A stretch of DNA of 64,000 nucleotides from Paulinella micropora (GCA_009731375.1 BJOX01000099.1:937497-1001496); one strand, 5' to 3'. Counted from the stretch's first letter, positions 13,401 to 25,565 are shown. The notes: generated from the letters alone by a model not told the origin. Translations and numbers: made by a program.

Positions 13401-14663
13401 CTGTAGACTGCGCATGCGAGAGGCTTCCTCGAACATGTCCGGGTCCGACAGCGACAGCGCGCTGTAAGCCGCCAAACGAGACAGCAGTTGCTCGAGGGCT
13501 AGCTTCTTCTTGGCTACTTCTGCCGGGTCCGTGGCTTCTGGGCTAGTAGTTAAAGTCTCCAGGGCCTGCGAGGTACGCTGGAAGCAGCCCATCAAGTAGC
13601 CCAAGACCGAGGTCTCGTTGAACGGAATCGACAGTCGCTCAATGAGCGCACTGTCCAGGTGGCGGCTGCAGAACAAACCCGCGCCATTCTCCATGGTGGG
13701 CTGTCCAGGCCTGCTGCTGCTGCCGGCCTTGCTGGCGGCCTCTGCGGCCTCGACCTCGTCGCGCAGCATGGAGTGCAGCTCGGCCAGGTAGACGTGGCTC
13801 GCCGCCTGGCGCCATGCCTCCCCGCGGTTCTGGCTGCCTGAGCGACTGACCGAAACCTGCAGCAGCGCGCTCAACGTGTTGGCCTCCCAGCGCACGTGGC
13901 TCAGCATTTCCGACGGCGACGCTTCTGCCTTCTTCTCAGCGGCGCCGTGGCTGGCCTGCGGCACGTCGTCGCTGAATTTGCTGCCCTCGCGGACAGATCC
14001 CTTGTTCCCCATGCTGAGGGCCTTTTCTTTCTCTTCTGTCTCCTTCTGCTCTTTCTCCTGACGCTCCTCCTCCACCTTCTCCTCCTCCTCCTGCTCCTCC
14101 TCCTCCTCCTCCTCTTCTTCTTCTTCATCGTCATCATGATCATCATTATCATCATGCTCTTTTTCGTCGTTACTCTTATCTGGTTTCGTTTCTATTTGCT
14201 TAATTGTTCCCTCTGCGCTGGATGTTTCCTGCGAGCTGGCTGCTTCCGCAGTGGTGTCAGGCATGTCAGTGCAGCTCTCTTTGTCCTCCTCGCTGTGTGC
14301 GCCGTCCGCCATCGGCTGCTGCTGCTGCTGCTGCTCCGAGCTAGGCTGCTCTCCCACCGCGGCCTGCTTGCCCTCGGCTGCCTTGTCCGCAGACATGTCT
14401 GCGACAACCGCAACAACGTCCGGCGCGGCAGGTGCTTGCAGCAAGGAGGAGGACGACGCTGCGCCTGTGTTATGGCGCTTGCGCAGCACAGGGGAAGGAG
14501 AGACGGCAAAGGAAGAAGTTTCGGTGGTGGTGGTGGTGGTGGTGGAGGAGGAGGAAGAGGAGGAGCGGTCTTGCCGCTCCTCCCTGTGCGTGCGCCGCTT
14601 GTTGCTCACGTTGCTGCCGACCTTGCTGCTACTACCGCTGAACTTGGCGCCTGATCGTGCAGC
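7464..14663 (-). CDS. UBE4B: UBE4B/UFD2-type ubiquitin conjugation factor E4 (5' exon missing)
   Basis: E4 factors extend ubiquitin chains on substrates, using a C-terminal U-box that recruits the E2. Inferred exons, 5' to 3': 14663-12315, 12235-12186, 12127-12010, 11840-11481, 11318-11194, 11011-10877, 10573-10453, 10302-10240, 10076-10018, 9952-9802, 9736-9464, 9258-9201, 9033-8954, 8823-8731, 8537-8469, 7577-7464. All introns are GT-AG and the phases sum to 1,405 codons plus stop. The first large exon encodes a Ser/Thr/Gln/Glu-rich N-terminus, then the Ufd2 core (IFFLAHEALHLG). Later exons continue the core (HPVLKPLLVPALL, ADQRSYS). The U-box (RFMDPLLQTLMDDPV, then DPFNRQPLT) spans exons 9033-8954 and 8823-8731, and a short acidic tail ends the protein. 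No ATG is in frame in the 5' exon, so an upstream start exon is missing from my model. The gap 7716-8422 lies in the last intron. Confidence 0.88.
7716..8422. other. Assembly gap (707 N) inside the last UBE4B intron
   Basis: Preceded by a poly-G/TG tract. Both flanking exons are intact and in compatible phase, so no coding sequence need be lost. Confidence 0.9.
11684..11776 (-). repeat. Poly-serine tract inside the UBE4B core exon
   Basis: About 30 consecutive TCC/TCT serine codons (read on the minus strand) lie inside exon 11481-11840. They fall between a YDWTADWLVWL-like core helix and the LPEYLAEDLVQVLL segment. The frame is kept on both sides, so the tract is translated as a linker if the exon model is right. 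Confidence 0.8.
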
Positions 14664-15190
14664 CTGCCATGCAAACGTTCAAGCAATTGGCAGGCTAGTT
14701 CGAAGGTATATTACATGGCTGACCAACAACGCGAGAAATCAAAAAAATCAGGAGTAGGCCCGGGGGGGGGGGGTGAGGACAGAGCATAGAAAAGACAAGA
14801 GGTTGAGGAGGACTAGTCGAGCGATGCGCTGTTCTCTAATCGTGTCGTAGTCCAGAACTGAAGCACAACACGCAAGAATAAATAACAGTCAGTGACTATG
14901 AGTGAGACAAGAGTTCATCACTTTTCCATGCATGCAGGCTCGTACGATATTCTATCATGCCCACGTATATATATGGTATGCACATGATAGTGTCCTAGTT
15001 TAAAGGACTACAAACGTTATGCATTTTCAAGGTCTTCGTTCTCAGCCGGTCCTTGCATTTCGAATTAAGGGCTTGTGAGAAAGAGTGCTAGCCGCTACGA
15101 GCGCAAGCAAAGCAAGAGCTGGCTGAGAACAAAGCCCCTAAAAATTAAACGTTTGTGTTCACAGTTTTTGAAAGCTGGCATACTCTCATT
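14664..15190. other. No gene recognised; probable 5' region of UBE4B
   Basis: Upstream of the large UBE4B exon. It should contain the missing start exon or promoter, but I found no convincing short coding exon or promoter motif. A poly-G run lies at about 14761-14772. Confidence 0.4.
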
Positions 15191-15196
15191 TTATGT

Positions 15197-15296
15197 GTAT
15201 GCATGTGTGTATGTATGTATGTATGTATGTATGTATGGTATGTATGTATGTATGTATGTGTGTATGTATGTATGCATGCATGCATGCGTGTGTATG

Positions 15297-15328
<32 letters not shown>

Positions 15329-15840
15329 TGTATAAGACATGGTAAACAAACAAGTACGTACTAGCATTTAGGCATACAGATATACGTATATATTTACATC
15401 AATACTGATATACATTAATTTTTCGAGATTACACACACGCACACACACAGACATATATATATAATATGTGTGTGTTTCACATATATATATATATTATATA
15501 TATATATATATATGTATGTATACATAACATAGTACATACATACATAGATCAATAGGGGTATCCATATACAAATTATACAAACAATATATGTATGTATGTA
15601 TGTATATTTGTATGTATGTATGTATGTATATTTGTATGTATGTATGTATACATATACACATACATACATACATGCATGCATGATGCATACATACATACAT
15701 ACATACAATACATACATACGTACATGCATACATACGTACATGCATACATACATACATACATACATGCATACATACATGCATACATACAGATACATACAGA
15801 TACATTCAGATACATACATACATACATACATACATACATA
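15197..15840. repeat. (TATG)n / (CATA)n tetranucleotide repeats
   Basis: Imperfect TATG tracts at 15197-15335 and 15590-15650 turn into CATA tracts at 15655-15840, with a (TA)n-rich patch at 15455-15515. The changes of strand phase make partial inverted repeats. This tract forms the left flank of the element at 15841. Confidence 0.92.
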
Positions 15841-17136
15841 AGACGTGTCTCAAAAGAAAGGGCCCACTTTTGAATCTCTTTCTCTCTGGAAAGAATGCCT
15901 AGATAGCTGGTTTTAGTTCATGTGCATACACCCTTGTTTTATCATCTATATAGCCCGCCGCATACGGTCGGGACAGAAAGATGAAATCTGTCAGGCGGTG
16001 GGCTGTTTAGGGGTAGGTCACTTCTTGACTTTGGAGATGTTCGATTTCTAAGCTTGAAAGGGCTTGGGTCTGGGGGTGCGATGGCCCGCTGAAACGCAGG
16101 CTTACCTCGGAACATCCCTCCATAGGACACCCCGAGACATTGCTGCTAAGGAGACATCAATCTTTGGGTACATTGTCAGGGATATCCCAAAAATTTCTTC
16201 TAGGACATCCCACCCTTGGTATGTTCTTCCTTTTTTCCCAAGAGTCTTTCAAGGGCCCGTACATGTAGGCATGTCTCATGATCACACGTCTCCACTTTGT
16301 GCATATGTAGTAAAAGCAGCTATCCCAGACTTCTTTTGATAGAAAACAAAATTGAAAAGTGATGGTTTTGAAAATTCAAAAAAATTCAAGTGTCACATTT
16401 CAGATCTTCCATCTTGGATTCATCATGGTACAAGAGCTTGAGGCTCGGGGTTGCTGCATGCTGTGGAACGTCTTTGGGGCATGCCAGTTTATTCCAACTC
16501 AGGTCCGTTCTGGGACATCCCTTCGGTAAGGACGACCAAACATGAGGGACATCCCATTGCGGACCCCAAGAAAAGTTTTCAAGAATTTTCCAATATTTTC
16601 TCCCTTTCCTTCTTTCGACGGGGTTCCAGGCCCTACAATTATAGGTTAGATCACTAACACACAAGTCCTGGACTCGATTAGAGAGAGTGAAGGAACATAG
16701 TACAGATTAAGCTTGATATTTCTGGACAAGAACGCGGGAAAAGCGAATGACATCCATTCTGGGGCTTTGTTAGTGAGAAAACATGCTAACATTTTTTGGT
16801 TGTTCAACTCGCGAACAAGGCAGATCAGGAGCATCATAATAGGTTGCATTAGAGAGCGCATGGATAGATATATGCGACCTTAGATGTATCCTTGTCTGCG
16901 TCCACTTTGGACAAAAATCAAGGAATACGAGGTTGAGGTACCAGAATTTATCCTGACTCTCCCAACATTCTATCACTTTCTGTCCATCTCGATGTAGAAG
17001 GTAAACCGTAGCATATGTGCAGTAGTATAGCAGTCACATATGGCCTTTAGTGTATGCTCATGAAAAAATAAAACCAGCTATCTCGGCCTTCTTCCCAGAG
17101 AGAAAGAGAAATCAAAAGTGGGCCAGACACGTCTTA
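15841..17136. mobile_element. Non-autonomous DNA transposon with about 90-bp terminal inverted repeats
   Basis: The left end begins AGACGTGTC and continues through GCCCACTTTTGA, CTCTTTCTCTCTGG, AGATAGCTGGTTTTA and GCATACAC. The right end, read in reverse complement, shows the same blocks in the same order up to 17136. The termini abut TA within (CATA)n repeats, compatible with insertion at TA, but the repetitive flank prevents a firm target-site-duplication call. The 1.3-kb interior has no transposase-like frame. It contains several copies of GGACATCCC-like words between 16100 and 16560. This looks like a deleted derivative mobilised in trans. Confidence 0.8.
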
Positions 17137-18175
17137 CATACATACATACATACATACATACACACACATACATTACATACATTACATACATAATTGAAAT
17201 GCAACGCATGCATGCATGTATGTATGTACGTATGTATGTATGTATGTATGTATGTATGTATGTATGTATGTATGTATGTATGTCTGCATGTGTATGTATG
17301 CATGTATGGTATGTATGTATGTATGTATGTATGCATGCATGTACCTACGTCTGTATTCATGTATGTATGTATGTATGTATGTATGTATGTATGTACGTGT
17401 GTATAAGTATGTATGTATGTAAGTGTATGTTATGCATGTATGCATTATGTATGTATGTATGTATGTATGTATGTATGTATTATGTATGTATGTATGTATA
17501 TCATTATGTATGTATGTATGTATGTATGTATGTATTATGTATATGTATGTATGTATGTATGTCAATGAATGAATGAATGAATGAATACATGAATAAATGA
17601 ATGAATGAATGAATGAATGCATGCATGTATGCATGTATGTATGTATGTATGTATGGATGGATGGATGGATGCATGCATGCATAGGTAGGTAGGTAGGTAG
17701 GTAGGTATGTATGTATGTATGCATGCATGTATGTATGTATGTATGTATGTGTGTATGTATGTACATATGTATGTATGTACATATGTATGTATATATGTAT
17801 GTATATATGTATGTATGTATGTACATATGTATGTACATATGTATGTATATGTGTGTGTGTGTACGTATGTATGTATGTATGCATGTTATGATGTATGTAT
17901 GTATGTATGTACATTATGTATGTATGTATGTATGTATATTGTATGTATGTATGTACGTATGTACGTATGTGTGTACGTATGTATGTATGTTTGTAAGTGT
18001 ATGCTATGATGTATGTGTGTATGTATGTATGACATACATATGTATGTATGTATGTGTGTATGAATGTAATGTACTATGTATGCATAGTATGCATGCATAA
18101 GTTAGGTAGGTAGGTAGGAAGGTAGGTAGCTAGGTAGCTAGGTAAGGTATATGATATGTATGTATATTATGTAGT
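17137..18175. repeat. (TATG)n tetranucleotide array with (GAAT)n and (TAGG)n patches
   Basis: Right flank of the transposon. It is nearly continuous TATG repeat with GAATGAAT at 17565-17620, GGATGGAT near 17655, and TAGG repeats at 17683-17705 and 18100-18145. Nothing is recognised in 18176-19101 except a short CA/C-rich patch near 18985-19020. Confidence 0.92.
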
Positions 18176-19101
18176 CACGTATTTGTAGGTAGTATGCAGT
18201 ATGTGCACTGTAAACTAGTGTATGTTTGTTGGCAAGACGTGTACTTGAGTAAGTAGAACTGTGAGGGACCGTTTTCTGTTGTGGGTTGTGCGGTTGGGTT
18301 TGAAGAGGTTGAGAATAGCCTACATATCACGAAGCCAAGTCAATATACATGAAACTTGACGAACGGAACAGCAAAAGCCACGAGACAAGGCAAAAGAGAG
18401 ACCCGCGGACAACGTCAAGAGCACTGACACAGTAGTTCAGCACAGCTTCGCATGGCCGCTGTGTCGAAGCAGGACGTGACAGTTCTTCTGTCGAGGAATC
18501 CTTCTCTTCAGAGTCAGCGGCCGACTCTTTCATATCTGGATATCAAATCAAAAGAAGAATTGCTTCCTGTGAAATCGGGAACAAAAAGAAAAAGAAGAAA
18601 ATGCAAAATCAAAGAGAAGGGAAAGAGAAAGGAGGGAAACAAATTCCAGGGTAGAGCAAAGCAGACACGTAACAAAGTAAACAAATTATCCACCCTCATC
18701 GATATGTGTGACCGATTTGTTCGTCGCTGTAAAATTGGAAAAAGTCAGCGGAAACGGCCTCACCAAAAGCCAAGAGTCTTTTTCCGTGTTTCCCGGCTGA
18801 CTCTGTTCGTTGACGATCGATCATAAGCTTATTCGAAGAAAGAAAAGAACAAGATTGGTGTGCATGCACTGGGCGGTTTGTGCTCGTCAGATTTTCGTAC
18901 TCTTTTGTTGAAGTATGTGCATTTCCTTTGGCTAGGCTTCTCCTCTCGATGCACAACCCTTTAATACAATCTGTATACACACTACCCCCCCACCCCCCCA
19001 CCCCCCCGCACACACACACACTACCGCTGCGCACTAGTGGAAGTTGCTAACTGGTTTCATTGGTTGTGATGAGTATGTGTAAATGGTTGCCTCGGTTTCC
19101 C

Positions 19102-20075
19102 NNNNNNNNNNNNNNNNNNNNNNNNNNNNNNNNNNNNNNNNNNNNNNNNNNNNNNNNNNNNNNNNNNNNNNNNNNNNNNNNNNNNNNNNNNNNNNNNNNN
19201 NNNNNNNNNNNNNNNNNNNNNNNNNNNNNNNNNNNNNNNNNNNNNNNNNNNNNNNNNNNNNNNNNNNNNNNNNNNNNNNNNNNNNNNNNNNNNNNNNNNN
19301 NNNNNNNNNNNNNNNNNNNNNNNNNNNNNNNNNNNNNNNNNNNNNNNNNNNNNNNNNNNNNNNNNNNNNNNNNNNNNNNNNNNNNNNNNNNNNNNNNNNN
19401 NNNNNNNNNNNNNNNNNNNNNNNNNNNNNNNNNNNNNNNNNNNNNNNNNNNNNNNNNNNNNNNNNNNNNNNNNNNNNNNNNNNNNNNNNNNNNNNNNNNN
19501 NNNNNNNNNNNNNNNNNNNNNNNNNNNNNNNNNNNNNNNNNNNNNNNNNNNNNNNNNNNNNNNNNNNNNNNNNNNNNNNNNNNNNNNNNNNNNNNNNNNN
19601 NNNNNNNNNNNNNNNNNNNNNNNNNNNNNNNNNNNNNNNNNNNNNNNNNNNNNNNNNNNNNNNNNNNNNNNNNNNNNNNNNNNNNNNNNNNNNNNNNNNN
19701 NNNNNNNNNNNNNNNNNNNNNNNNNNNNNNNNNNNNNNNNNNNNNNNNNNNNNNNNNNNNNNNNNNNNNNNNNNNNNNNNNNNNNNNNNNNNNNNNNNNN
19801 NNNNNNNNNNNNNNNNNNNNNNNNNNNNNNNNNNNNNNNNNNNNNNNNNNNNNNNNNNNNNNNNNNNNNNNNNNNNNNNNNNNNNNNNNNNNNNNNNNNN
19901 NNNNNNNNNNNNNNNNNNNNNNNNNNNNNNNNNNNNNNNNNNNNNNNNNNNNNNNNNNNNNNNNNNNNNNNNNNNNNNNNNNNNNNNNNNNNNNNNNNNN
20001 NNNNNNNNNNNNNNNNNNNNNNNNNNNNNNNNNNNNNNNNNNNNNNNNNNNNNNNNNNNNNNNNNNNNNNNNNNN
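19102..20075. other. Assembly gap (974 N)
   Basis: Lies between unremarkable DNA and a pyrimidine-rich tandem repeat, so it probably covers more of that repeat. Confidence 0.95.
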
Positions 20076-20850
20076 TTTTCTTTCTTCACTGTTTTTCTTT
20101 ATCTCTTTCTTCCTTTCTTTCTTTCTATCTTTTTTCTCTCTCTTTTCCCTTCCATATTATTCTTTCCTGGAGCTTTCTGTTGAACCTTAGTTCCAGATTT
20201 CCTTATGAGCTTGTACTGTTGTTCCTTGGAACCAGAATTCTTTTGAATTAGGCTCTTCTTTTTTTCTATCGTCTCTTTCTCATTAAACCTTGCTTACTGT
20301 AATAATAATAATAATATTTTTTTTTAAGTAAAAAATAAAATAAAATATTAAAAAAAATCGTTTTCTCTCTTTTCCCCTCCATATTACTCTTTCCAGGAGC
20401 TTTCTGTTGAACCTTAGTTCCAGATTTCCTTATGAGCTTGTACTGTTGTTCCTTGGAACCATAATTCTTTTGAATTGAGCCCTTCTTTATTTTTCTCTCG
20501 TCTCTTTCTCATTAAACCTTGCTTACTGTGATATGTACATATATATATATTCTCTTTTGTTTTTTGCTTTTTTCTTTAATTGCTGTTTTTTGTTTCTTCG
20601 TTTTCTTTTCCTTTCCTGGTTTTCTTTATCTCTTTGTTCCTTTCTTTCTTTCTATCTTTTTTTCTCTTTCTTTTCCCTTCCATATTATTCTTTCCAGGAG
20701 CGAACCTTAGTTCCAGATTTCCTTATGAGCTTGTACTGTTGTTCCTTGGAACCAGAATTCTTTTGAATTAAGCTCTTCTTTTTTTCTATCGTCTCTTTCT
20801 AATTAAACCTTGCTTACTGTAATATTAAAAAAAAAAAAAAAAAAAAAAAG
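20076..20850. repeat. Three tandem copies of an approximately 160-bp unit in CT-rich DNA
   Basis: The blocks starting at about 20141, 20369 and 20671 share CTTCCATATTATTCTTTCC, CCTTAGTTCCAGATTTCC, TTGTTCCTTGGAACC and ATTAAACCTTGCTTACTGT. They are separated by variable T-, A- or AT-rich spacers, and the last ends in a poly-A run (20827-20849). This is a locally duplicated repeat of unknown origin. Confidence 0.85.
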
Positions 20851-20918
20851 TGCATGTCGTTAGGTGCTGCAGTTTCCTTAAGGGCTGTCTCACTGACTGT
20901 CAATTGATCTCATTTGCG

Positions 20919-21527
20919 ACCAGTTGAAATTTTCAACCGGTGGTTGAAGCTACTATTTGAGATTGCAGTCTCTGGCTGCTGTGGATGCATGGTGATGATT
21001 GGAAACGAATAGACATGCTTCGTATGCGTGACTGCACTTTTTATCTAGAAGAAAAAAAATGAGTTTTTCACATGTTCACGAGTAAAATGTCGAAAAGTTA
21101 GAGGACTGTGCGTTGTTGTTGTGGCGATTTTTGTGCTTGGTTTGTGCAGGGTTTTCTGTAAATAAGCAGTGTACATCATCAGGTCGAGTGTTATAATGTT
21201 TATTCACTGTTTACGCTGTTTTTCTGGTCTGCCAGTATCTATGCGTGTGTATGGATTTTTTCGTCTTACTTGTTGTATGAAAAGTTATGTCTTGGTATTA
21301 GTTTCCATCATCATACCACCTGTATTGACTGTGTGTTTTTGTTTGTGATATTGGATGAACACGTTTTTGCGATTAGCATGATAAAATGTGTAGGTGGGTG
21401 GCATGTCAAGACAGTATTGAATGTTTTTTAATATTTTATTGCTGTTTTTCTGTGCAGTTGAGTGCTTGGTTTCTGGTTTTCTTTTGGTACACGAATGTTT
21501 TTATGTCTGTCTGTCTCTCGCGATACT
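20919..21527 (-). repeat. 0.6-kb dispersed repeat, copy 1 (inverted)
   Basis: Reverse complement of 30047-30652 over about 605 bp with very few differences. One end is the GTATCGCGAGAGACAGACAG block next to an (ATT)n tract. The other end is a near-palindrome around TTGAAATTTTCAA. No coding frame is supported. It could be an untranslated part of a larger retroelement or a non-autonomous element. Confidence 0.85.
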
Positions 21528-21548
21528 AATAATAATAATAATAATAAT

Positions 21549-21816
21549 AGTGCTTCTCTGTCAATGGCTGATGCATTTCTGCACATGCGCCTCCATCGTC
21601 TCACCCGTGAGGGGAGTACGAAGAATTGACGATAAGCTCTAATGACACCCCCGCAAGGGCAGTTCCAACACTTCCAGACGGGCCGGTATGTTCAATGAAA
21701 ATACTGGTCCAGAAATAGACCGGTATGTTCAATGAAAATACTGGTGGCACCGACGGGAATCGAACTGGCGACAGGGCCCAGATGGTAGAACTTGACCACT
21801 GGGCTATCACGGTGTC
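21549..21816 (-). mobile_element. tRNA-derived SINE, common subfamily
   Basis: Full-length minus-strand copy with the complete tRNA-like head ending GGTGTC, the duplicated body block and the conserved 3' domain. It is flanked by AAT repeats and directly abuts the 0.6-kb dispersed repeat. Confidence 0.88.
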
Positions 21817-21819
21817 CAC

Positions 21820-21862
<43 letters not shown>

Positions 21863-23287
21863 ACCTACTACCTACTACTACTACTACTCTACTACTACTA
21901 CTACTACTACTACTACTATACTACTACTGCTACTACTACATACTACACAACTACTACTAAGCAGCAGCAGCAGCAGTGCTGCTCCTGTTTTTATTTCTTT
22001 TTCCGCTGCGTCTACTTCTTCTTCTTCTTCTTCTACTACTACTACTACTACTACTGCTACTACTACTCTACTACTACTACGCGTCGGACTGACAATAGGT
22101 CTTCTCTTCTTTCGCAGTTCTTCTCTTCCTTTCTTTCTTTTGCCCTCATACTTTGTAATTCTTCCTTTCTTTCTTTTCTCTCTTTTCTCTCTTTCTTCCT
22201 CTCTTTTCTCTCTTTTCTTTCTTTTTTCTTTTTTTTCTTTTTTATTTTCTTTCTTTTGTTCTATTTCTTCTCTTTCGTTTCTTTCTTTCTTTTTTTCTTT
22301 TGATCTCTCTCTCTCTCTCTTTTCTTTCCTTTTTTTTCTCTTTTCTTTTTCTTTTCTCTTTCTTTTCTTTTTCTCTTTCTCTTGCCCTTACACTTGGTAA
22401 TCTTTCTCTCTTTTCTTTCTTCTTATCTTTTCCTTGTTCTTTTCTCTCCTCTCTTTTCTTTTCTTTCTTTTTTCTCTTTTTTCTTTTCTATCCTTCTCGT
22501 ATACTTTCTCTCTCTCTCTCCCTCTCTCTCTCTCTCTCAGACACACACACACACACAAAGTCTCTCTCTGTCTCGTCTTCTTGCTTGCTTCTTTGAATTT
22601 CATAACTCTTTTCGTTCCATTCGTTTTCTCTCTTTTTTGTTCTCTTTCTTTTTTCTTTTCTTTTTCTTTTCTTTCTTTCTTTTGCCCTCATACTTTGTAA
22701 TCCTTCCTTTCTTTCTTTTCTTTCTTTCTTCCTCTCTTTTCTCTTTTCTTTTTTATTTTCTTTCTTTTGTTTTATTTCTTCTCTTCTCTTTCGTTTCTTT
22801 CTTTCTTTCGATCTCTCTCTCTCTTTCTTTTCTTTCCTTTCTTTTTTCTCTTTTCTTTCCGCATTTTTTTCTTCTCTCTTTCTTTTCTTTTTCTCTTTCT
22901 CTTGCCCTTACACTTGGTAATCCTTCTCTCTTTTCTTTTCTTTGTTCTTTTCTCTCCTTTGTTTTCTTTCCTTTCTTTTTTCTCTTTTCTTTCCGCCTTT
23001 TTTCTTTTCTCTCTCTTGTCTTTTCTCTTTCTCTTGCCCTTACACTTGGTAATCCTTCCTTTCTCTCTTTTCTTTCTTTTTTTCTTTGTTCATTTCTTTC
23101 TTTTTTACTTTCTTTTCTTTTTCTCTGCCTCTGCCTGTTTTTTCTTTTTCGTTTTCTTTTCTCTCCGAGTTTCCCTCTCTTGAGTTCTTTCCTTTTTCTA
23201 TTGCCCTTACACTTGATAATCCTTCTTTTATTTTCTTTGTCAGTTCTTTTCTTTCTTTCTCTCTCTCTCTCTCTCTCTCGGATTTCA

Positions 23288-23333
<46 letters not shown>

Positions 23334-23560
23334 GTTGTTTTTTTTTTTNNNNNNNNNNTGTTGTTTTTTGTTTTCCACCTTTTTTTCTTTTCTCTTGCCC
23401 TTACACTTGGTAATCCTTCCTTTCTCTCTTTTATTTTTTACTTTCTTTTCTTTCTCTCTGCCTGTGTTTTTCGTTTCTTTCTTTTCTCTCCCTCCATTTT
23501 CTTTCTTTTTCTCCCCCCCTCCACCCCCATGGTAAGTCAAAGAAGGGGGGGGGGGGGAGT
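21820..23560. repeat. (CTA)n/(CAG)n repeats, then a CT-rich minisatellite
   Basis: 21820-22080 is AAT, CTA, CAG and TTC triplet repeat. 22080-23530 is almost pure pyrimidine on the plus strand, punctuated by the word CCCTTACACTTGGTAATCC or close variants near 22383, 22684, 22905, 23037, 23203 and 23398. This marks a decayed minisatellite with spacing of about 130-300 bp. A poly-T run and a small gap sit at 23290-23358. AT-rich, gene-free DNA follows to 24012. Confidence 0.85.
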
Positions 23561-24012
23561 GCAAATAATAACAATTCTGAAAGTCGTTGGAAGTTTGTTT
23601 ATTTATTAAAACGAAGTTATTTTCAGTTGTACGGGTATATATATTAAGACCGATATATTATATACACTGATATGAAAAGCACACGTTCTGCCTTCATTAT
23701 TAAAATATTAAAAAAGTTATATTAATAAGTATGAAAAAAGTTAAAAACTGTAAAAAAAATTTCGATTTTGATTTATTAAAAAAGTTTGATTGTTTGAAAA
23801 AGTTTAATTTTGAAAAAAAGTTCTACACGTTGAAGTTTCTTGAAAAATCAAACTTTTTTTAAAAAAAAATCATGTCAAACTTTTTTTTTCCAAACAACTT
23901 TTTATAAAAATCCTAGCCAAAGTTTTGTAGAGCAATCAATTGTATCCACTTGAGTGTCGACAGTAATATTATAGTATAGTGTATTAGTATTATTATTATT
24001 ATTATTATTATT

Positions 24013-24105
24013 AGGGAGTACATAGGCCATCGGTCCTTTCCATGGGCTGATTGGTATAAAGCTCCTAGAGTAATGTTCTATGCCGTCACTTCCTTTATTC
24101 CACCG
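24013..24105 (+). repeat. Second short interspersed repeat family (AGGGAGTACAT), partial
   Basis: Begins AGGGAGTACATAGGCC after an ATT tract and runs to a gap. The family, about 172 bp, has two more-complete copies at 26899 and 27405. Confidence 0.8.
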
Positions 24106-24310
24106 NNNNNNNNNNAGCGCAGCGTCGCGGACTTCTTCTCGGCAGATAACTCCTCTCACTCCTTGCACCCACTTGCACATGCACAGCACGCTCATTTGCA
24201 CATTGCACTGCCAGTCGATTCTTTGGAGCGGAGCCGCGTCACCGAACGGTCCCGTGCTACCAATGGAGGCACATGTCCGACAGGATCAAAGGCAAATTGA
24301 CTGATAAGTC

Positions 24311-24362
<52 letters not shown>

Positions 24363-24364
24363 GG

Positions 24365-24604
24365 GACACCGTGATAGCCCAGTGGTCAAGTTCTACCATC
24401 TGGGCCCTGTCGCCAGTTCGATTCCCGTNNNNNNNNNNTATTGACACCGTGATAGCCCAGTGGTCAACTTCTACCATTTGTGCCCTGTCGCCAGTTCGAT
24501 TCCCGTCGGTGCCACCAGTATTTTCATTGAACATACCGGTCCGTCTGGACCAGTATCTTCATTGAACATACCGGTCCGTCTGGAAGTGTTGGAACTGCCT
24601 TTGT
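24365..24604 (+). mobile_element. Two broken tRNA-derived SINE heads around a 10-N gap
   Basis: 24365-24428 and 24443-24604 both start with the GACACCGTGATAGCCC head. They may be tandem insertions or an assembly duplication. The second continues into the body until the gap at 24605. Confidence 0.8.
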
Positions 24605-25062
24605 NNNNNNNNNNNNNNNNNNNNNNNNNNNNNNNNNNNNNNNNNNNNNNNNNNNNNNNNNNNNNNNNNNNNNNNNNNNNNNNNNNNNNNNNNNNNNNNN
24701 NNNNNNNNNNNNNNNNNNNNNNNNNNNNNNNNNNNNNNNNNNNNNNNNNNNNNNNNNNNNNNNNNNNNNNNNNNNNNNNNNNNNNNNNNNNNNNNNNNNN
24801 NNNNNNNNNNNNNNNNNNNNNNNNNNNNNNNNNNNNNNNNNNNNNNNNNNNNNNNNNNNNNNNNNNNNNNNNNNNNNNNNNNNNNNNNNNNNNNNNNNNN
24901 NNNNNNNNNNNNNNNNNNNNNNNNNNNNNNNNNNNNNNNNNNNNNNNNNNNNNNNNNNNNNNNNNNNNNNNNNNNNNNNNNNNNNNNNNNNNNNNNNNNN
25001 NNNNNNNNNNNNNNNNNNNNNNNNNNNNNNNNNNNNNNNNNNNNNNNNNNNNNNNNNNNNNN
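24605..25062. other. Assembly gap (458 N) within the SINE array
   Basis: SINE body sequence lies on both sides, so the hidden sequence is likely SINE plus ATT repeat. Confidence 0.95.
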
Positions 25063-25226
25063 TCTGGACCAGTATTTTCATTGAACATACCGGCCCGTCT
25101 GGAAGTGTTGGAACTGCCCGTGCGGGGGTGTCATTAGAGCCTATCGTCAAATCTTCGTACTCCACTCACGGGTGAGACGATGGAGGCGCATGTGCAGAAA
25201 TGCATCAGCCATTGACAGAGAAGCAC

Positions 25227-25227
<1 letters not shown>
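25063..25227 (+). mobile_element. tRNA-derived SINE, 5' part lost in gap
   Basis: Second body block and complete 3' domain ending CAGAGAAGCACT, then (ATT)n to 25299. Confidence 0.85.

Positions 25228-25299
<72 letters not shown>
25228..25299. repeat. (ATT)n linker between SINE copies
   Basis: Twenty-four perfect ATT units. Equivalent tracts lie at 25566-25613, 27075-27132, 27580-27644, 27861-27935, 29618-29732 and 29957-30044. SINE, ATT tract and next SINE alternate as a quasi-array. Confidence 0.95.
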
Positions 25300-25564
25300 G
25301 ACACCGTGATAGCCCAGTGGTCAAGTTCTACCATCTGGGCCCTGTCGCCAGTTCGATTCCCGTCGGTGCCACCAGTATTTTCATTGAACATACCGATCCG
25401 TCTGGACCAGTATTTTCATTGAACATACCGGCCCGTCTGGAAGTGTTGGAACTGCCCTTGCGGGGGTGTCATTAGAGCTTATCGTCAATTCTTCGTACTC
25501 CCCTCACGGGTGAGACGATGGAGGCGCATGTGCAGAAATGCATCAGCCATTGACAGAGAAGCAC

Positions 25565-25565
<1 letters not shown>
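25300..25565 (+). mobile_element. tRNA-derived SINE, complete copy
   Basis: The cleanest plus-strand copy, useful as a reference. The tRNA-like head (25300-25371) carries A box TAGCCCAGTGG and B box AGTTCGATTCC. It is followed by CACC, then two body blocks of about 33 bp with CAGTATTTTCATTGAACATA. The 3' domain contains CTCCCCTCACGGGTGAGACG (a short stem) and ends GAAGCACT before the ATT tail. Confidence 0.9.

Noticed and set aside
15075-18100. Many long Met/Tyr/Val/Cys-rich frames
   Set aside because: Direct translations of the (TATG)n repeats.
18452-18826. 124-aa Lys/Arg-rich frame
   Set aside because: No recognisable domain, start context or splice structure; probably chance.
21725-23564. 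Leu/Phe/Ser-rich frames up to 343 aa resembling membrane proteins
   Set aside because: Translations of pyrimidine-rich low-complexity DNA.
25300-25371. tRNA-like sequence with A and B boxes that could be called a tRNA gene
   Set aside because: It recurs as the head of many SINE copies with the same body and tail, and I could not fold a sound anticodon arm.
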